Below are positions 10,547-21,654 of a DNA stretch of 64,000 nucleotides, in pieces. Origin of the DNA: Glebionis coronaria. Lineage: Eukaryota; Streptophyta; Magnoliopsida; Asterales; Asteraceae. How positions within the stretch are numbered: position 1 is the stretch's first letter; every line of letters starts with the position of its first letter. The position numbers and the translations under genes were made by a program. The notes under the pieces are model-generated. The model had not been told where the DNA came from. It made no database searches and was given only the letters and a program-made list of their open reading frames with translations. The stretch covers positions 102,439,237 through 102,503,236 of the forward strand of contig CM046878.1 of the NCBI GenBank assembly GCA_025667525.1, given 5' to 3'.

Positions 10547-11395
10547 ATGCTAAGTGAAAGTCATATATTAACTGCTCAAAGGATGAATACAGGAGTTGAA
10601 ACTCAAGGTATTGCTCAGACTGAAAATGTACAAGCAGTACATACACAATCAACAGTACATACAACAGTACATACTGAGGAAACGGTACATACAAGCTTGG
10701 AAGAGGGTTCAACAAAACTTGTAGGAATTTCCAAGAGTGTTAAAAGGAAAAGATCAACAAAGCTAAAGAAGAAAGCTAAGAGAGCTAAAATTACAGCAGA
10801 AGATAGTGATGATGATGAGAGCTTAAGGAAGTACTTGAAGATTGTGAACTTTGAAGATCAATGTTTTGATACAGAGATTTTTGGAAAAAGAGCATCCATT
10901 GTTAAGTGGATTTACTCTACAGATCAAGGACTTGAAGCTCATGGAATTCAGAGATCTGATGGCACAAAAAGGATATTCAGACTTTTGGAAGATATTCTTC
11001 ACATTCTGGATAGACAAGATATTCAAGATCTTGTAAGGTTAGTTGAAGATGCTAGTGCAGGTAAAACTGAAGTATCACTATTATATAGGAAATTTCTCTT
11101 TATGTATGAGCCACACAAATGTGATCAAGAAATGTTGAAGGAATTAGAGAATCAGGTTCCTAGTTACTAGAGATATTACAGGTCATGTGGATTGCATATT
11201 TTGGGTGTAGATGATGTTACATATTATATGCTGCAAGAGAAGACTTACCCCTTCAAAAGGAAATTGTTGGAAAGGATGTTAGAACAACAATTGGAAGTTA
11301 CAAAAGAATCTGCTGATGCCCTGGAGTTGATCAGAATGGTTAAACAACAAATCAAGGATTTGAAAGATGAGGAAGAAGCTGAGAAAGAATCTTAA
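10547..11395 (+). pseudogene. C-terminal extension of a copia-like polyprotein, split by one stop
   Basis: One frame runs from 10547 to 11395, interrupted only by TAG at 11168-11170. The first part has a basic, nuclear-signal-like stretch (KRKRSTKLKKKAKRAK) and an acidic DSDDDES run. Then come DGTKRIFRLLEDILHILDRQ, DLVRLVEDA and, after the stop, GLHILGVDDVTYYMLQEKTYP. From memory this pattern is the domain that follows RNase H in many Asteraceae copia polyproteins. Its function is unknown. The 5' end of the element is missing: the sequence abuts an Athila-like LTR, so the true start codon is not visible. Confidence 0.65.
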
Positions 11396-11399
11396 GTGT

Positions 11400-11800
11400 T
11401 TGACTTTCAGTCACACTTCATAAATGGTTCTCAGTTCACCATGTCTAACACACATAAGAACTGGGTAGTCCATAAGCAAACGGTTTGTGGTAAAGACTTA
11501 TCAAATCCGTTGAAAGCTGATAGTTTGCTAAAAACTATATGGTTCTAACCCACCTTGTTTCGAGACAAAGAGTTAGCTAGTCCTAGACAAACGGTACTAG
11601 GTAAAGACTTCATCAAATCCGTTGATGGTTGATAATTTACCAAAAGTTGTAAGGTTTTCATTACACCTTATTCTTTGTGAATAAAGTATTGGCTATTCCA
11701 GAGTGTACGGCTAACTGGTAAAGAATGTATCAAATCCGTTGATAGCTGGTGATTTGCTAAAAATCATGAAGCCAATACAGATTGGTGTTTGTTGTTAACT
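11400..11800 (+). repeat. Three-copy tandem repeat of about 115 bp before the copia 3' LTR
   Basis: The core TCAAATCCGTTGA recurs at 11501, 11613 and 11730, each copy preceded by GGTAAAGA and followed by a GATAATTTGCTAAAAA-like segment. It lies between the C-terminal ORF and the LTR. Confidence 0.75.
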
Positions 11801-12198
11801 GTTTTATTTCAGGTATGAAGATTGCAGACATAGAAGTATTAAAAGATATAATACTTAGAAGGTTTTGTTATCATCAAATCAAGAAGAAGATTTATGATCA
11901 AGAGTTCAAGGACTTAACTCAAGAAGACAAATACTGATGCTGCAAAGATGAATGAATGTTTAAAAGACACAAGAAGATCATAGTTTGAAGACAAAGATGA
12001 TGCTTATAATGTTTGAAGATTGTCTTATCAGAAGAAGATCTACATTTGAAGTGTTTGGCTACATTCAGTTGGATACAAATACAAATTACCAAGTTCAATC
12101 CAAGGATGAAGGAAAGACTGAAGACATGTATTTCTAATACATCCAGTACAAGAGAAACAAGAAGACAACAAGTTATCATTTCTTGTTTAGGGGAGGAT
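11801..12198 (+). other. 3' untranslated part of the copia fragment
   Basis: No gene seen. It ends in the polypurine tract TTTAGGGGAGGAT immediately before the LTR. Confidence 0.5.
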
Positions 12199-12680
12199 TG
12201 TTGGGAATTATTTGTTAAGTGTCAAGTACCGTTAGTGTATTCCAAGTACTGTTAGTGTTATGTAAGTACCTTTAGTGTTAACGCGGTACATAGTAAGTAC
12301 TGCTACTTATAAAGTAAGTAGTGCTATGATGATTAGGACGAATATATCTTTGTATAAGATATGTCATAGTTATAGTTAGAGTATATCTTATGAGATATAT
12401 CTAAATAGTCAGAATATTGATAATATATCGTCTGTGATATAATTATCTTTATAGAATATTCTAAGGTTTCTAGATAGGTACAATGTCTTTCATGTACCTC
12501 ATTCAAGTCGAGTAATAAGAGAATCGAATAGTTAAAAGTAATTCTGTTCTTCTGTGCTTTATAAGTTAGATTCCGCATAACTTATTTAGTATTAGTAAGA
12601 GTGCTCAAAGTGTTTTAGTTCGATTACAAACTATCATACTAATTCTTAACAGAATATAGATCCAACCAAAGGGATCAACA
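12199..12680 (+). repeat. copia 3' LTR, 482 bp
   Basis: It begins TGTTGGGAATT directly after a polypurine tract and ends GGGATCAACA, giving TG...CA termini. Near the start, the phrase AAGTACCGTTAGTGT recurs with small changes. No primer-binding site follows, as expected for a 3' LTR. Confidence 0.7.
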
Positions 12681-12686
12681 AAATGT

Positions 12687-12860
12687 TATCGGACCGTGAT
12701 GCTAAAAAGGAATGATTGGACCGAGAGGTGGCGGCAAGACTTGAAGTGGTTGAGTTTCAAAAAAGGAACGGAGAATTGCAAATCCTTCGGTTCGACACAA
12801 CCGGAATGAGTGCACAAGACGTGGCGCGAATCGAAAAGCTCAAAGACGTGGCACGCGCAA
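12687..12860 (+). pseudogene. Fragment of a NAM-associated C-terminal-domain protein (PIF/Harbinger accessory type)
   Basis: The frame reads LDREVAARLEVVEFQKRN, then FDTTGMSAQDVARIEKLKDV. This is the C-terminal pattern of the Myb/SANT-like 'No apical meristem-associated' proteins often encoded with PIF/Harbinger transposases. A TGA stop interrupts the frame just upstream and the rest of the gene is absent, replaced by the copia LTR at 12680. The strongly biased sequence after it (long T runs) is probably its 3' flank. Confidence 0.55.
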
Positions 12861-14461
12861 ATATTTTAACTTTTAAGTTGTATTTTTTCTTCGTATTTGT
12901 GTTTTTTTAATTCGGTATTTTTTTATTTGTGTTCTTTAAATTTCGTGTTTTTTTTAAATTAGTGATTGTATTTTTTTTATTAATGAAAAATTTAAGTTTA
13001 AGTTAATTAATTGTTGAGTTTAAAAAAAGAAAAAAAATTGGTGGGGTCACGATGACACGAGAATGTTTGTGTTAACCAGAGAGAGGGTTGTGGGGTTATG
13101 AGAAGTTTTGGTGTCATGAGAGAAAAAAATGACGTGGCATTACTTTTTGCCCACGACACGAGCACAACGACTCAACCATACCGTGTGCTCTGACTAAACA
13201 TAATCATATTCGTATTCAATTACATTATTCTAACTAATTGTAATTTATGAAAGGAATTTAAATATAAATGAATTATAACTAAAATTGTTGAAATATGTAA
13301 TATGTTTAGTTAGAATGATGTAATTCAACTGAATATAAATTTATTTACATAATCTTATTTGGTCTAAAAGGAATTATAGTTTAAATTTTATAAAAACAAC
13401 CATAATTTAGAGGAAGGGGAGTGGTGGTGCCATGGCCGACGCCACTTTTGAGAACGGCGCACCACTCTGTGGTGTGGTGCCAAAGGTCTGGTGCCAACCA
13501 CAGTCCAAGCGATTCATGTGTTTTTTTTTTTTTTGGATTCTAAGGGGTATATACTTTTTAGGAAGATTTACATGTATATCCTTGCAATTTTTTACAATTA
13601 CGCTAATATCCTTGTATATTTCATATTTACTTTAATATCCTTTGAAAAATTGAACGTATATATACAAAAACATATTTTTTCACATTATATAATTCTGATA
13701 TTAAATAATAAGTCTATCAAATTTAATTATTATCTTAAGTTACATTTTTAGCCTCGTTTCTTTAGCTCTTACAACTTATCATCTTCTTTTACAAATGTTT
13801 TATTTGAATGGGAACTGTCCACTGTTATGAAAATAAAACATCTATCTTCATTCTTTTAATTATGAGTTGCTACTAACTGATTATTTGTTTTCTTTACTAT
13901 CTGCGTTTATCTAAACGCAATCCATTTCACGTCACATGTGCATTATGGTTTCACTGGGTTTCATTTTTTATGTGCTTTGTATCATTCTTTGATAATTAAT
14001 CTATAAGACTTATCATTGATTTACGCTATTAAAGTTTTGACTATTCGAACATGAGTGTTTTTAATTTGAGATCTGATCTTCAACAAAAACTCTTTGATGT
14101 TATGTGTTTTTGAAAGGAAGGGTAAAGAGGTAATATTATATGTTAATATGTGTTTATTTAAACCGTTTGAATAATAAATCTAATTAAAAATGATGAGAAT
14201 GTGTCTTTGGATATACATGTGGATTTTAAAGGTTTAGAAGGAGACTGAAGTAACTAGAAAATTTGCAAAGATATTGATGTAATTGTTAAGTTTTTCAAGG
14301 ATATAAATGTAAATGCTCTTACTTTTTATGGCACCAAAAACACCAAATGGTACCACAAATTATTACTTCATCTAAAATGTGATGTCATAACATTTTTCAT
14401 GCCAAAGCTCACTTTATAGTCTTATTTACCAACCAACTGTTCTCTGTAGTCTTATTTATAG
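12861..14461. other. Intergenic, transposon debris, no gene
   Basis: AT-rich sequence. A GC-richer tail near 13140-13195 (CACGACACGAGCACAACGAC, ending GTGTGCTCTGAC) may be a Harbinger-type end. A second GC-rich patch at 13420-13510 has imperfect GTGGTGCC inverted repeats. Open frames at 13432-13751 are AT-rich and unsupported. Confidence 0.4.
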
Positions 14462-14640
14462 GAGAAATTCTATATCCACAAAAAATTTACAAAATTATTC
14501 CCACAAAATGACATTGCATGTGTAGTGGTCCAATCATGTTATATCTTGTTTTCTCTTTCTTCTTATTCACCTTCCACCACTTGTTGCCAAATCATTTTGT
14601 GAATAAAATTTTGTAAATTTTTTGTGGGTGTAGAATTCGT
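14462..14640. mobile_element. MITE with long terminal inverted repeats upstream of aquaporin copy 1
   Basis: The left arm (14464-14511, with CCACAAAAAATTTACAAAAT) and the right arm (14592-14640, with ATTTTGTAAATTTTTTGTGG) are inverted copies about 48 bp long with few mismatches. They enclose about 80 bp without coding capacity. No copy is seen in front of the other three aquaporin genes. The target duplication and family were not determined. Confidence 0.65.
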
Positions 14641-14715
14641 AATAGTGTCCTCAGTCGCATAATCATATTCAACAAATGTTTTTCAAATAGTGGCCGGTGG
14701 ACGAACCAATCAAAA

Positions 14716-14862
14716 GCCAGGAATCAGCCATCTTGGCCCCATGGACGGTGCCAGCTCAAATTCTCTAATACATAAGTCATTGTTAGCCACATACTAAAAC
14801 AACCAGCTTAAAAATTAAAACAAAAGTTACTTATAAAATTTGAAATCATGCACTATATAAGC
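14716..14862 (+). promoter_or_regulatory. Promoter of TIP2 copy 1: conserved block and TATA box
   Basis: The block at 14716-14757 (CAGGAATCAGCCATC... to GGACGGTGCCAGCTC) recurs in front of all four aquaporin genes. The TATA box CTATATAAGCC is at 14853-14863, about 110 bp before the ATG. Just upstream is the variant GGCCGGTGGACGAACCAATC. Confidence 0.75.
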
Positions 14863-14965
14863 CTTTGTTGTAGCATCAACTCATCACAACTTAAGCAAAG
14901 TCAACCATCACATTTCTTTTAACTTTTAGTGCTTCTTTCTCCTAAGAAAAGAACAGTTCTTAAAA

Positions 14966-16305
14966 ATGGTTAAGTTGGCATTTGGTAGCATTGGTGACTC
15001 TTTCAGTGGTGCTTCAATCAAGTCTTACTTGGCTGAGTTTATTGCCACTCTTCTTTTCGTGTTTGCCGGTGTCGGCTCAGCTATTGCTTTTGGTATGACG
15101 GTTTTCTTTCATAGATGTTTTGTTTTTGAGATAAAACGTTACAAAAAACTTAAACGTACCCGAGAAACTTGTGTCGACTAGTCTCAATGGTTTTAGAGTG
15201 AGTTTGGCGTATTTATATACCCACTCGTCTCAATATAATACTAGTCTCGAATCTCGATGGCTAAATTGAGTTTGACCTATTTGTATACCCTATACCTATA
15301 CATTTAGTCTAGACTAGTTCAGCCACTTCAGCACATATGTTACACATAACTTCAACTACAACATGGAAAACTTGATGGCATATTTTTCACATGTTAAGCT
15401 TTGGAAAGACCATGTTTACCTAAAAAGTGTCGTTTTCATATGAGTGATATAATTACAATCAAATAGAACAAAGTGTCAATAATCATTATTCGATATATAA
15501 TAATTTTCATAATTCTTTTGCAGGCAAGCTCACAAACGATGGAGCACTAGACCCTGCTGGGCTAGTCGCAATCGCTATAGCCCATGCACTTGCACTTTTT
15601 GTTGGTGTGTCCATGGCAGCCAACATCTCTGGTGGACATTTGAACCCTGCTGTCACCTTCGGTTTGGCTATTGGTGGTAACATCACTATCCTTACCGGTC
15701 TATTTTACTGGATTGCCCAATTGCTCGGTTCAACTGCTGCATGCTTCCTCCTACAATTCGTCACCGGTGGCTTGGTAATTTTTCTTATTTTATCATTTGT
15801 AAAAATAACACATAACCTGGTAAAAAATTTCTTTAAAGTATAGTGATATATATTTATCTAAAATATAAATCTAAAATGAGTGTTTGATTTCAAATTTTGG
15901 ATGCCTACTTAAAAATTTGGTACTTCACAGGCTGTCCCAACACACGGAGTTGCAGATGGCATGAGTGGTATTCAAGGAGTCGTATTTGAGATCATCATAA
16001 CTTTTGCTCTAGTATACACAGTGTACGCCACAGCAGCCGACCCTAAGAAGGGAGCTCTTGGAACCATTGCACCAATTGCCATTGGGTTCATTGTTGGAGC
16101 CAACATTTTGGCTGCTGGACCTTTCAGCGGTGGATCAATGAACCCAGCTCGATCATTTGGACCCGCTGTTGTTAGTGGAGACTTCTCCCAGAACTGGATC
16201 TACTGGGTCGGCCCATTGATCGGTGGTGGTTTGGCTGGACTCATCTATGGTGATGTTTTCATTGGATCATACGAGGCACTTCCAGCCGCTGGAGACTATG
16301 CTTAA
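14966..16305 (+). CDS. TIP2: TIP2-type (delta) tonoplast aquaporin, copy 1
   Basis: Exons are 14966-15092, 15524-15774 and 15931-16305. Junctions are GT-AG (phase 1, then phase 0), giving 250 aa, the usual TIP length. The two pore motifs are GGHLNPAVT (NPA at 83-85) and GGSMNPARS (197-199). Selectivity-filter positions read His63, Ile185, Gly194 and Arg200, with His131 in loop C. This is the TIP2 set linked to water plus ammonia transport across the vacuolar membrane. Six membrane helices are expected from the family. Intron 1 is long (431 nt) and related to that of copy 4, not copies 2 and 3. No disabling change is seen, so it is probably functional. Residue 46-49 reads TNDG, where the others have TSDA. 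Confidence 0.95.
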
Positions 16306-18990
16306 GAACCTCTTTTCTGTTTCGCTTTGTTTCTTTTGTTTGATCAATCATGCTTAAGGGTCGAGGGTGTTATATCCTCATGGTTTGAACTTGTACTCTG
16401 TCTTATTGGTTTTTTCCTTTGAGAATCTGCCATGCTTGCAATTTCGAAATGAGAAAAAGTGTTCATATGATCAACTAGTAGTGTTCTTATTTATTTTGCC
16501 ATTAACCTTTTGTGTCAAATTTATTTGATAACCTTTCAATGACTATTTTAGCCCATCTTAAAGCTATAGGAAATAATTAACAAACTCATCCAACCAGCCA
16601 ACCGGACCAACAAACTAATGAAAACGCAAACTTATCTAATGAACCACACAGACCAAATCGAAATCACATCCAGAAAATATTTTGATTTTACCAAGTAGAT
16701 TCGATGAACTATATCTCCATGTAAGAATAACCTTTTGATGAGTTATAAATGATTTAGTAGATCGCAAGTATATAGTTTCATCAAATTAGGGTCACTCTCT
16801 ACAATTGGATATCAGGTCCATCTTTGTATTTCAGTATTCATCTAAACAATGAACCCATAACTAGTCGATCTAAAGTAGTGATAGTTGGCCAAATGTGATG
16901 GATAAGTAAACAATTTGTAGATATCCAAATCTTTTGCATGATGTTGAAAGTAGCAGTATAAATATGTTGTGGCTATGTTGTTATGGCTACGTTTGAGACA
17001 GGGCATCTGAGCATCTCCAACTTATTTTGTATGGTCTACTTATAAATTATTTCAAGTGTCTTTTGTTGCCACTTTCAATCAACATCAGATGTGTGCTGAA
17101 GAAAAATACTTGGAATACATTAGTGGACGATCTACAAAGATTAAGGTATGTAGTATCGTCATGTACATCGGCTGGCTTCGTTACTAATTTTTTGCCACTC
17201 TTTTTCTTTTTTTGTTTCGAAATTGTTTTCTCAGTTGGAATTTGTTTATGCTTCGTATTTGGTATGACCACTTCTCTTTGCACCTAGCTCAAATTGAACC
17301 TGAGACCTTTCACATTTTTACGACGGTAATCAGATTTTTACACAGTAGGCAACCTGGATGGTTGATATACTTTCTCCCTTGGACACCATTTAGTATACTT
17401 GCGGTCATGTTCCTGATCTTTTGATTGCAAACTCTAAACGCCTATGGTCTTGCTAGAGTACTAGGTGAAATGTGCTTCTCACGTCAGAAGCAGCTCCCCA
17501 CACTAATGTTCAAGGAAGTTGTTTCTAATGAATATCTCTTTATTAGTTTTCAAATTAGGATTTACATAGAAGTAGAAGGCAAACAAGGAAGTTGTTTCTA
17601 ACTGGTTTTTTTTATCATGTTCTTTTTGACAAATTCTCCTTTTGGCATGGTTGAGAGTTGAGACTAGCTCATGATCCCAATCAGTACAACCCCAACACAT
17701 CGTACATATGAGCGTATATGTACGATCATTATCCTTTTTTTCAGTTGGTCATGCTTTGCTTTTGCGATGGTTAATTTTTTTGACTTAATGGACCAATCTG
17801 AAATAACCGAACACTAAATGAAACCATTCAGGTTTAAAAGAACCTGTTTTCAGCTATTCATTCATCAAACTTAGGGCCGATTTCACAGGATGTCTTACAA
17901 AAGTTAGGCATTTATGATGCAAATTTCATTATATTACTGATACTTGATTTACATATGCATCTAGTCATTCAACTTTTCAAATAATAATTTAGAAAATTTA
18001 AGGTTATAATTACTTGAAAATGTGCCAATAGCTGCTTTTGGCCAACGACATGATATAATTTTTGGTATATTCTTACTTTAGAAACGAAAAACAGGAATCC
18101 TATGTTTTTTTGTCTAGAAAGGACATATTGTTTGCTAACTGTGTCGCTAGTTTCAGAAAATTTGGAGGGAAATTTCTCCCCAACTTTTTAGCTACAAATT
18201 ATGTTTTCGAGTTTCTAATAACACAATATTGCAATGTGTAAGTACTCTCTCTTGTCTCTGTGCCACCTATTTTTGCCTTTGTCACAATTTAATGAACTTT
18301 GGGTCATGTGTCTCTTCTTTGAGGTGTAAACTCTAAAAGCTTATGATCTTGCTACAAAAACTCTTTCTCTGTAAGGAGAATGAAGGATAACAATTTTCCA
18401 TACACAAGGATATCTACGTTGTCGTCTCCCAATATAAACACACACAAATAATTAGCAATGGCATTTTTTCGTTGCAAAATAAAGTCAACGAAATTAGTAT
18501 TGTACTCAAAGTAAGGAATTTATTCCTTGTTAAATTTGTTAGCTAATAAGGCCAATAAGTTCGGCCTGTTGTTTAGGCTCGTTTAGTTTGTTTAATAGTT
18601 AAGGTTTCTTATCCCTTTCTTATTTGATGTAATTTACCCTTAAACAGCAACGACATCTATCATTGTTCGCTTAAGTTGTTTCTAAATCATGAAACTAGTT
18701 TGTTACAACGTAAGACCCTCTCTTATCTTGCAATAATGGTATCACTATAGGAATTGATTTGGATAATGTATACCATCTAGCAATGCATGGCTGTTGAACA
18801 CCGAATTTTGCTCATCGCTATCTGCAGTCTTTCTAGTAGTGATACATTTCAAATTGATACATATCTATAGATGAAATTCCTTTTGTCTTACACCAAGGAC
18901 CACAGTACAATTATTTATGACATCAAAACAACGCCAATAATTTGGTAGTTATCATGTCTTCACTCATATTTTGTAAGTATATTCAAATAA
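16306..18990. other. Intergenic between TIP2 copies 1 and 2
   Basis: The first 150 bp are 3' UTR-like and similar to copy 2. Stretches at 16570-16860 and 17340-17440 have diverged counterparts at 20480-20770 and 22020-22110, showing the duplicated unit included this spacer (about 4.3 kb). The open frames here are short and unsupported. Confidence 0.6.
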
Positions 18991-18991
18991 A

Positions 18992-19140
18992 GGCCAGGGA
19001 GTGGAGCCAATTAATGGGCAGGAATCAGCCATCCTGGCTCCATGGACGGTGTGCTAGCACAGATTATCTATAGTATATTAGTTTATCAACCCCACTTACA
19101 TGGAAGTTTATGGCATAGAATACGAAATCATGCTATATAA
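18992..19140 (+). promoter_or_regulatory. Promoter of TIP2 copy 2
   Basis: GGCCAGGGAGTGGAGCCAAT (18992-19011) is followed by the shared block 19016-19052 and the TATA box TATATAA at 19134-19140, about 105 bp before the ATG. The block end differs slightly (GGTGTGCTAGCAC instead of GGTGCCAGCAC). Confidence 0.75.
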
Positions 19141-19245
19141 GCCTTAGTTGAATTATCAACTAATCACAACTTAAGCAAAGTCAACCATCACATTTCTTTT
19201 GGCTCTTAGTTATTCTTTGTCTAAGAAATAATAAGTTTGTTAAAA

Positions 19246-20217
19246 ATGGTTAAGTTGGCAGTTGGTAGCATTGGTGACTCTTTGAGTGGTGCTTCAGTTA
19301 AGTCTTACTTGGCTGAGTTCATTGCCACTCTTCTTTTCGTGTTTGCCGGTGTCAGCTCAGCTATTGCTTATGGTATGTTCATCTCTCTACTTTTCTTATC
19401 CCACATATTGTGTTGATGATTAAGACAAGTTATGCAACAACTTACTTTGTGAATATAGCATCTAGTTAATTTGTAAACATTTCCAGGCAAGCTCACATCC
19501 GATGCAGCACTAGACCCTGCAGGGCTTGTCGCCATAGCCATTGCCCATGCACTTGCACTATTTGTTGGTGTTTCAATGGCAGCCAACATCTCTGGTGGAC
19601 ATTTGAACCCCGCTGTCACCTTGGGTTTGGCTGTTGGTGGTAACATCACCATCATTACCGGTATATTTTACTGGATTGCTCAATCGCTTGGTTCCATTGT
19701 TGCATGCTTCCTCCTAAAATTCGTTACCGGCGGCTTGGTAAGTTATTCATATAAGCATAGTGATAAAGTACCATATATTTGCTATAAAGGAGTGTTTGGT
19801 TTTAAATCTTGGATGCCTACTTACATATTCTGTATTTTCCAGGCCGTCCCAACACATGGAGTTGCAGATGGCATGAGTGGTCTTCAAGGAGTCGTATTTG
19901 AGATCATCATAACTTTTGCTCTAGTATACACAGTGTACGCCACAGCAGCCGACCCTAAGAAGGGAGCTCTTGGAACCATTGCACCAATTGCCATTGGGTT
20001 CATTGTTGGAGCCAACATTTTGGCTGCGGGACCTTTCAGCGGTGGATCAATGAACCCAGCTCGATCATTTGGACCCGCTGTTGTCAGTGGAGACTTCTCC
20101 CAGAACTGGATCTACTGGGTCGGCCCATTGATCGGTGGTGGTTTGGCTGGACTCATCTATGGTGATGTTTTCATTGGATCATACGAGGCACTTCCAGCCG
20201 CTGGAGACTATGCTTAA
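19246..20217 (+). CDS. TIP2: TIP2-type (delta) tonoplast aquaporin, copy 2
   Basis: Exons are 19246-19372, 19487-19737 and 19843-20217, with GT-AG introns of 114 and 105 nt, giving 250 aa. Both NPA motifs and the His63/His131/Ile185/Gly194/Arg200 set are kept. Two N-terminal changes are unique in this array: Val6 for Phe, and Ser37 for Gly in the first helix (AGVSSAIAY). Exon 2 groups with copy 3 (Val at position 93, [14 protein letters not shown]). Intron 2 is a multiple of three with no in-frame stop, so retaining it would add 35 residues without breaking the frame. Probably functional. Confidence 0.95.
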
Positions 20218-21138
20218 AAACCTCTTTTCTTTTTGGCTTTGTTTCATCAATCATGCTTAAGGGTCGAGGGTGTAATATCCTCATGGTTTGAACTTGTACT
20301 TTGTCTTACTGGGTTTTTCCTTTGAGAAGAATATGCCATGCTTGCAATTTCGAAATGAGAGAAACTGTTCAGATGATCAACTAGTAGCTCATTCTTATTT
20401 ATTTTGGCGTTAACCTTTTGTTTCGAATTTATTTAGTAACCTTTTGATGACTATTTTAGCTCAACTTAAAGCTAAAGAACGAACTCATCCAACCAGCCAA
20501 AAAGGGACGAACAAACTTATGAAACACAAACTTATATAACGAACCACACAGACCAAACCGAAAGCACATCCAAAAAAATCTGCGATTTCAACAATTAGAT
20601 TCGATGAACTCCATGTTAAATAATTTATTAACCTTTTGATGACTGATAAATAATATAGTAGATCGCAAGTATACATAGTTTCATAAAATTAGGGTCACTC
20701 TCTACTATTTGACATCCTGTCCATCTTTAACATCTCCGTATTTCAGTATTCATCTAAACAGTTAGCCCATAACTAGCGAGTTTATGTTTTGACATTCAAA
20801 TTCTGGGAATTCCTATGAAGTATAACCTTGTGTAACAAAACCCTTACCTGATTCCAAGAAATTGACTTGCAAATAACTCATAATCAATGTGTCTTCGATC
20901 CCAGACCCTTGCAGGGGTATTCAGATTTCACCATAGTTGTATAATCAAGAAAGAAACAATATGAACCTTCATAATTACTGATAACATCAAGCATAACACG
21001 AGATTTATAGGATTACAGAGGAACTAAATTACTAGTTAAAACTAGTACCCACAACGGCACCGGACAAACTTATGCAAGTATATCAGGCAGTTTACATGAT
21101 TTTATTAGCTTATTATCACAACAATTTAGAAACATATA
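20218..21138. other. Intergenic, 3' flank of TIP2 copy 2
   Basis: The 3' UTR-like start (GGGTCGAGGGTGTAATATCC) matches copies 1 and 4. The remainder up to about 20770 is the diverged counterpart of 16306-16860. No gene seen. Confidence 0.55.
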
Positions 21139-21654
21139 TCAGAAATAGAAGAGAGATGACAAAGAGGCCACCAAAATGCACAAACACCCAATCCGTCCAA
21201 AACGAGCAATAATCTTGTATATGAGAGCTAGATTGAGATGCATAGCAGAAATCATTAAGTGTTCTGCTGCGAAAGCGATCCCATAAATAAGTAGGCTGGT
21301 AACGGAAACCATGACTGACCAATGATGCGTCTGGAAAGGAAATCTAGGATCTCCCTGGGATTTAATTTCCGCAAAAGCAAGTAAACATGTGATGATAAAA
21401 TCGAACGTGGATCGTGGAACAACTACGCCTTCTCCCCCAAATGCTGCTACTGGCAGACAGAGTTTACGTACACCTCGTAGTGCTGCTAGACCTTGACCTC
21501 TTATTGCTGCAAGATGAACCGGTACTTCTGCCAGGCATTGAAAGAAGAAAGCGAGGGTTAAGAGAATAGGGTTGGTTTTTTCGGGCTGTATGAGGTTGTG
21601 GATGATAGCTTCATCATTGATCTGATCTTCCAAGTCTGATGAAGGCATAATCAT
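21139..21654 (-). CDS. Uncharacterised 171-aa membrane protein, possible gene
   Basis: A single uninterrupted minus-strand frame, ATG at 21654 and stop at 21139. It has a polar N terminus (about 28 residues), then hydrophobic segments near residues 29-50, 82-95, 112-136 and 152-171, so probably three to four membrane spans. A Gly/Leu-rich loop (AAIRGQGLAALRGVRKLCLP) lies between the first two. I do not recognise the family. It lies in the spacer between TIP2 copies 2 and 3 and has no counterpart between copies 1 and 2. Ordinary amino-acid composition, unlike the low-complexity frames nearby, favours a real or recently lost gene. No intron or expression evidence is available. Confidence 0.5.
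   Translation of the reverse strand: MIMPSSDLEDQINDEAIIHNLIQPEKTNPILLTLAFFFQCLAEVPVHLAAIRGQGLAALRGVRKLCLPVAAFGGEGVVVPRSTFDFIITCLLAFAEIKSQGDPRFPFQTHHWSVMVSVTSLLIYGIAFAAEHLMISAMHLNLALIYKIIARFGRIGCLCILVASLSSLFYF

Noticed and set aside
13432..13751. Open frames rich in Phe/Ile/Tyr near 13.5 kb
   Set aside because: AT-driven composition, overlapping frames, no similarity recognised.
15093..15181. Extended first exon of TIP2 copy 1 read as a 71-aa protein
   Set aside because: It reads into intron 1; the donor at 15093 is conserved in all four genes.
19576..20217. 213-codon single frame as a short intronless aquaporin
   Set aside because: It includes intron 2 with good GT-AG sites, and the three-exon model matches the other copies. 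Kept only as an intron-retention observation.
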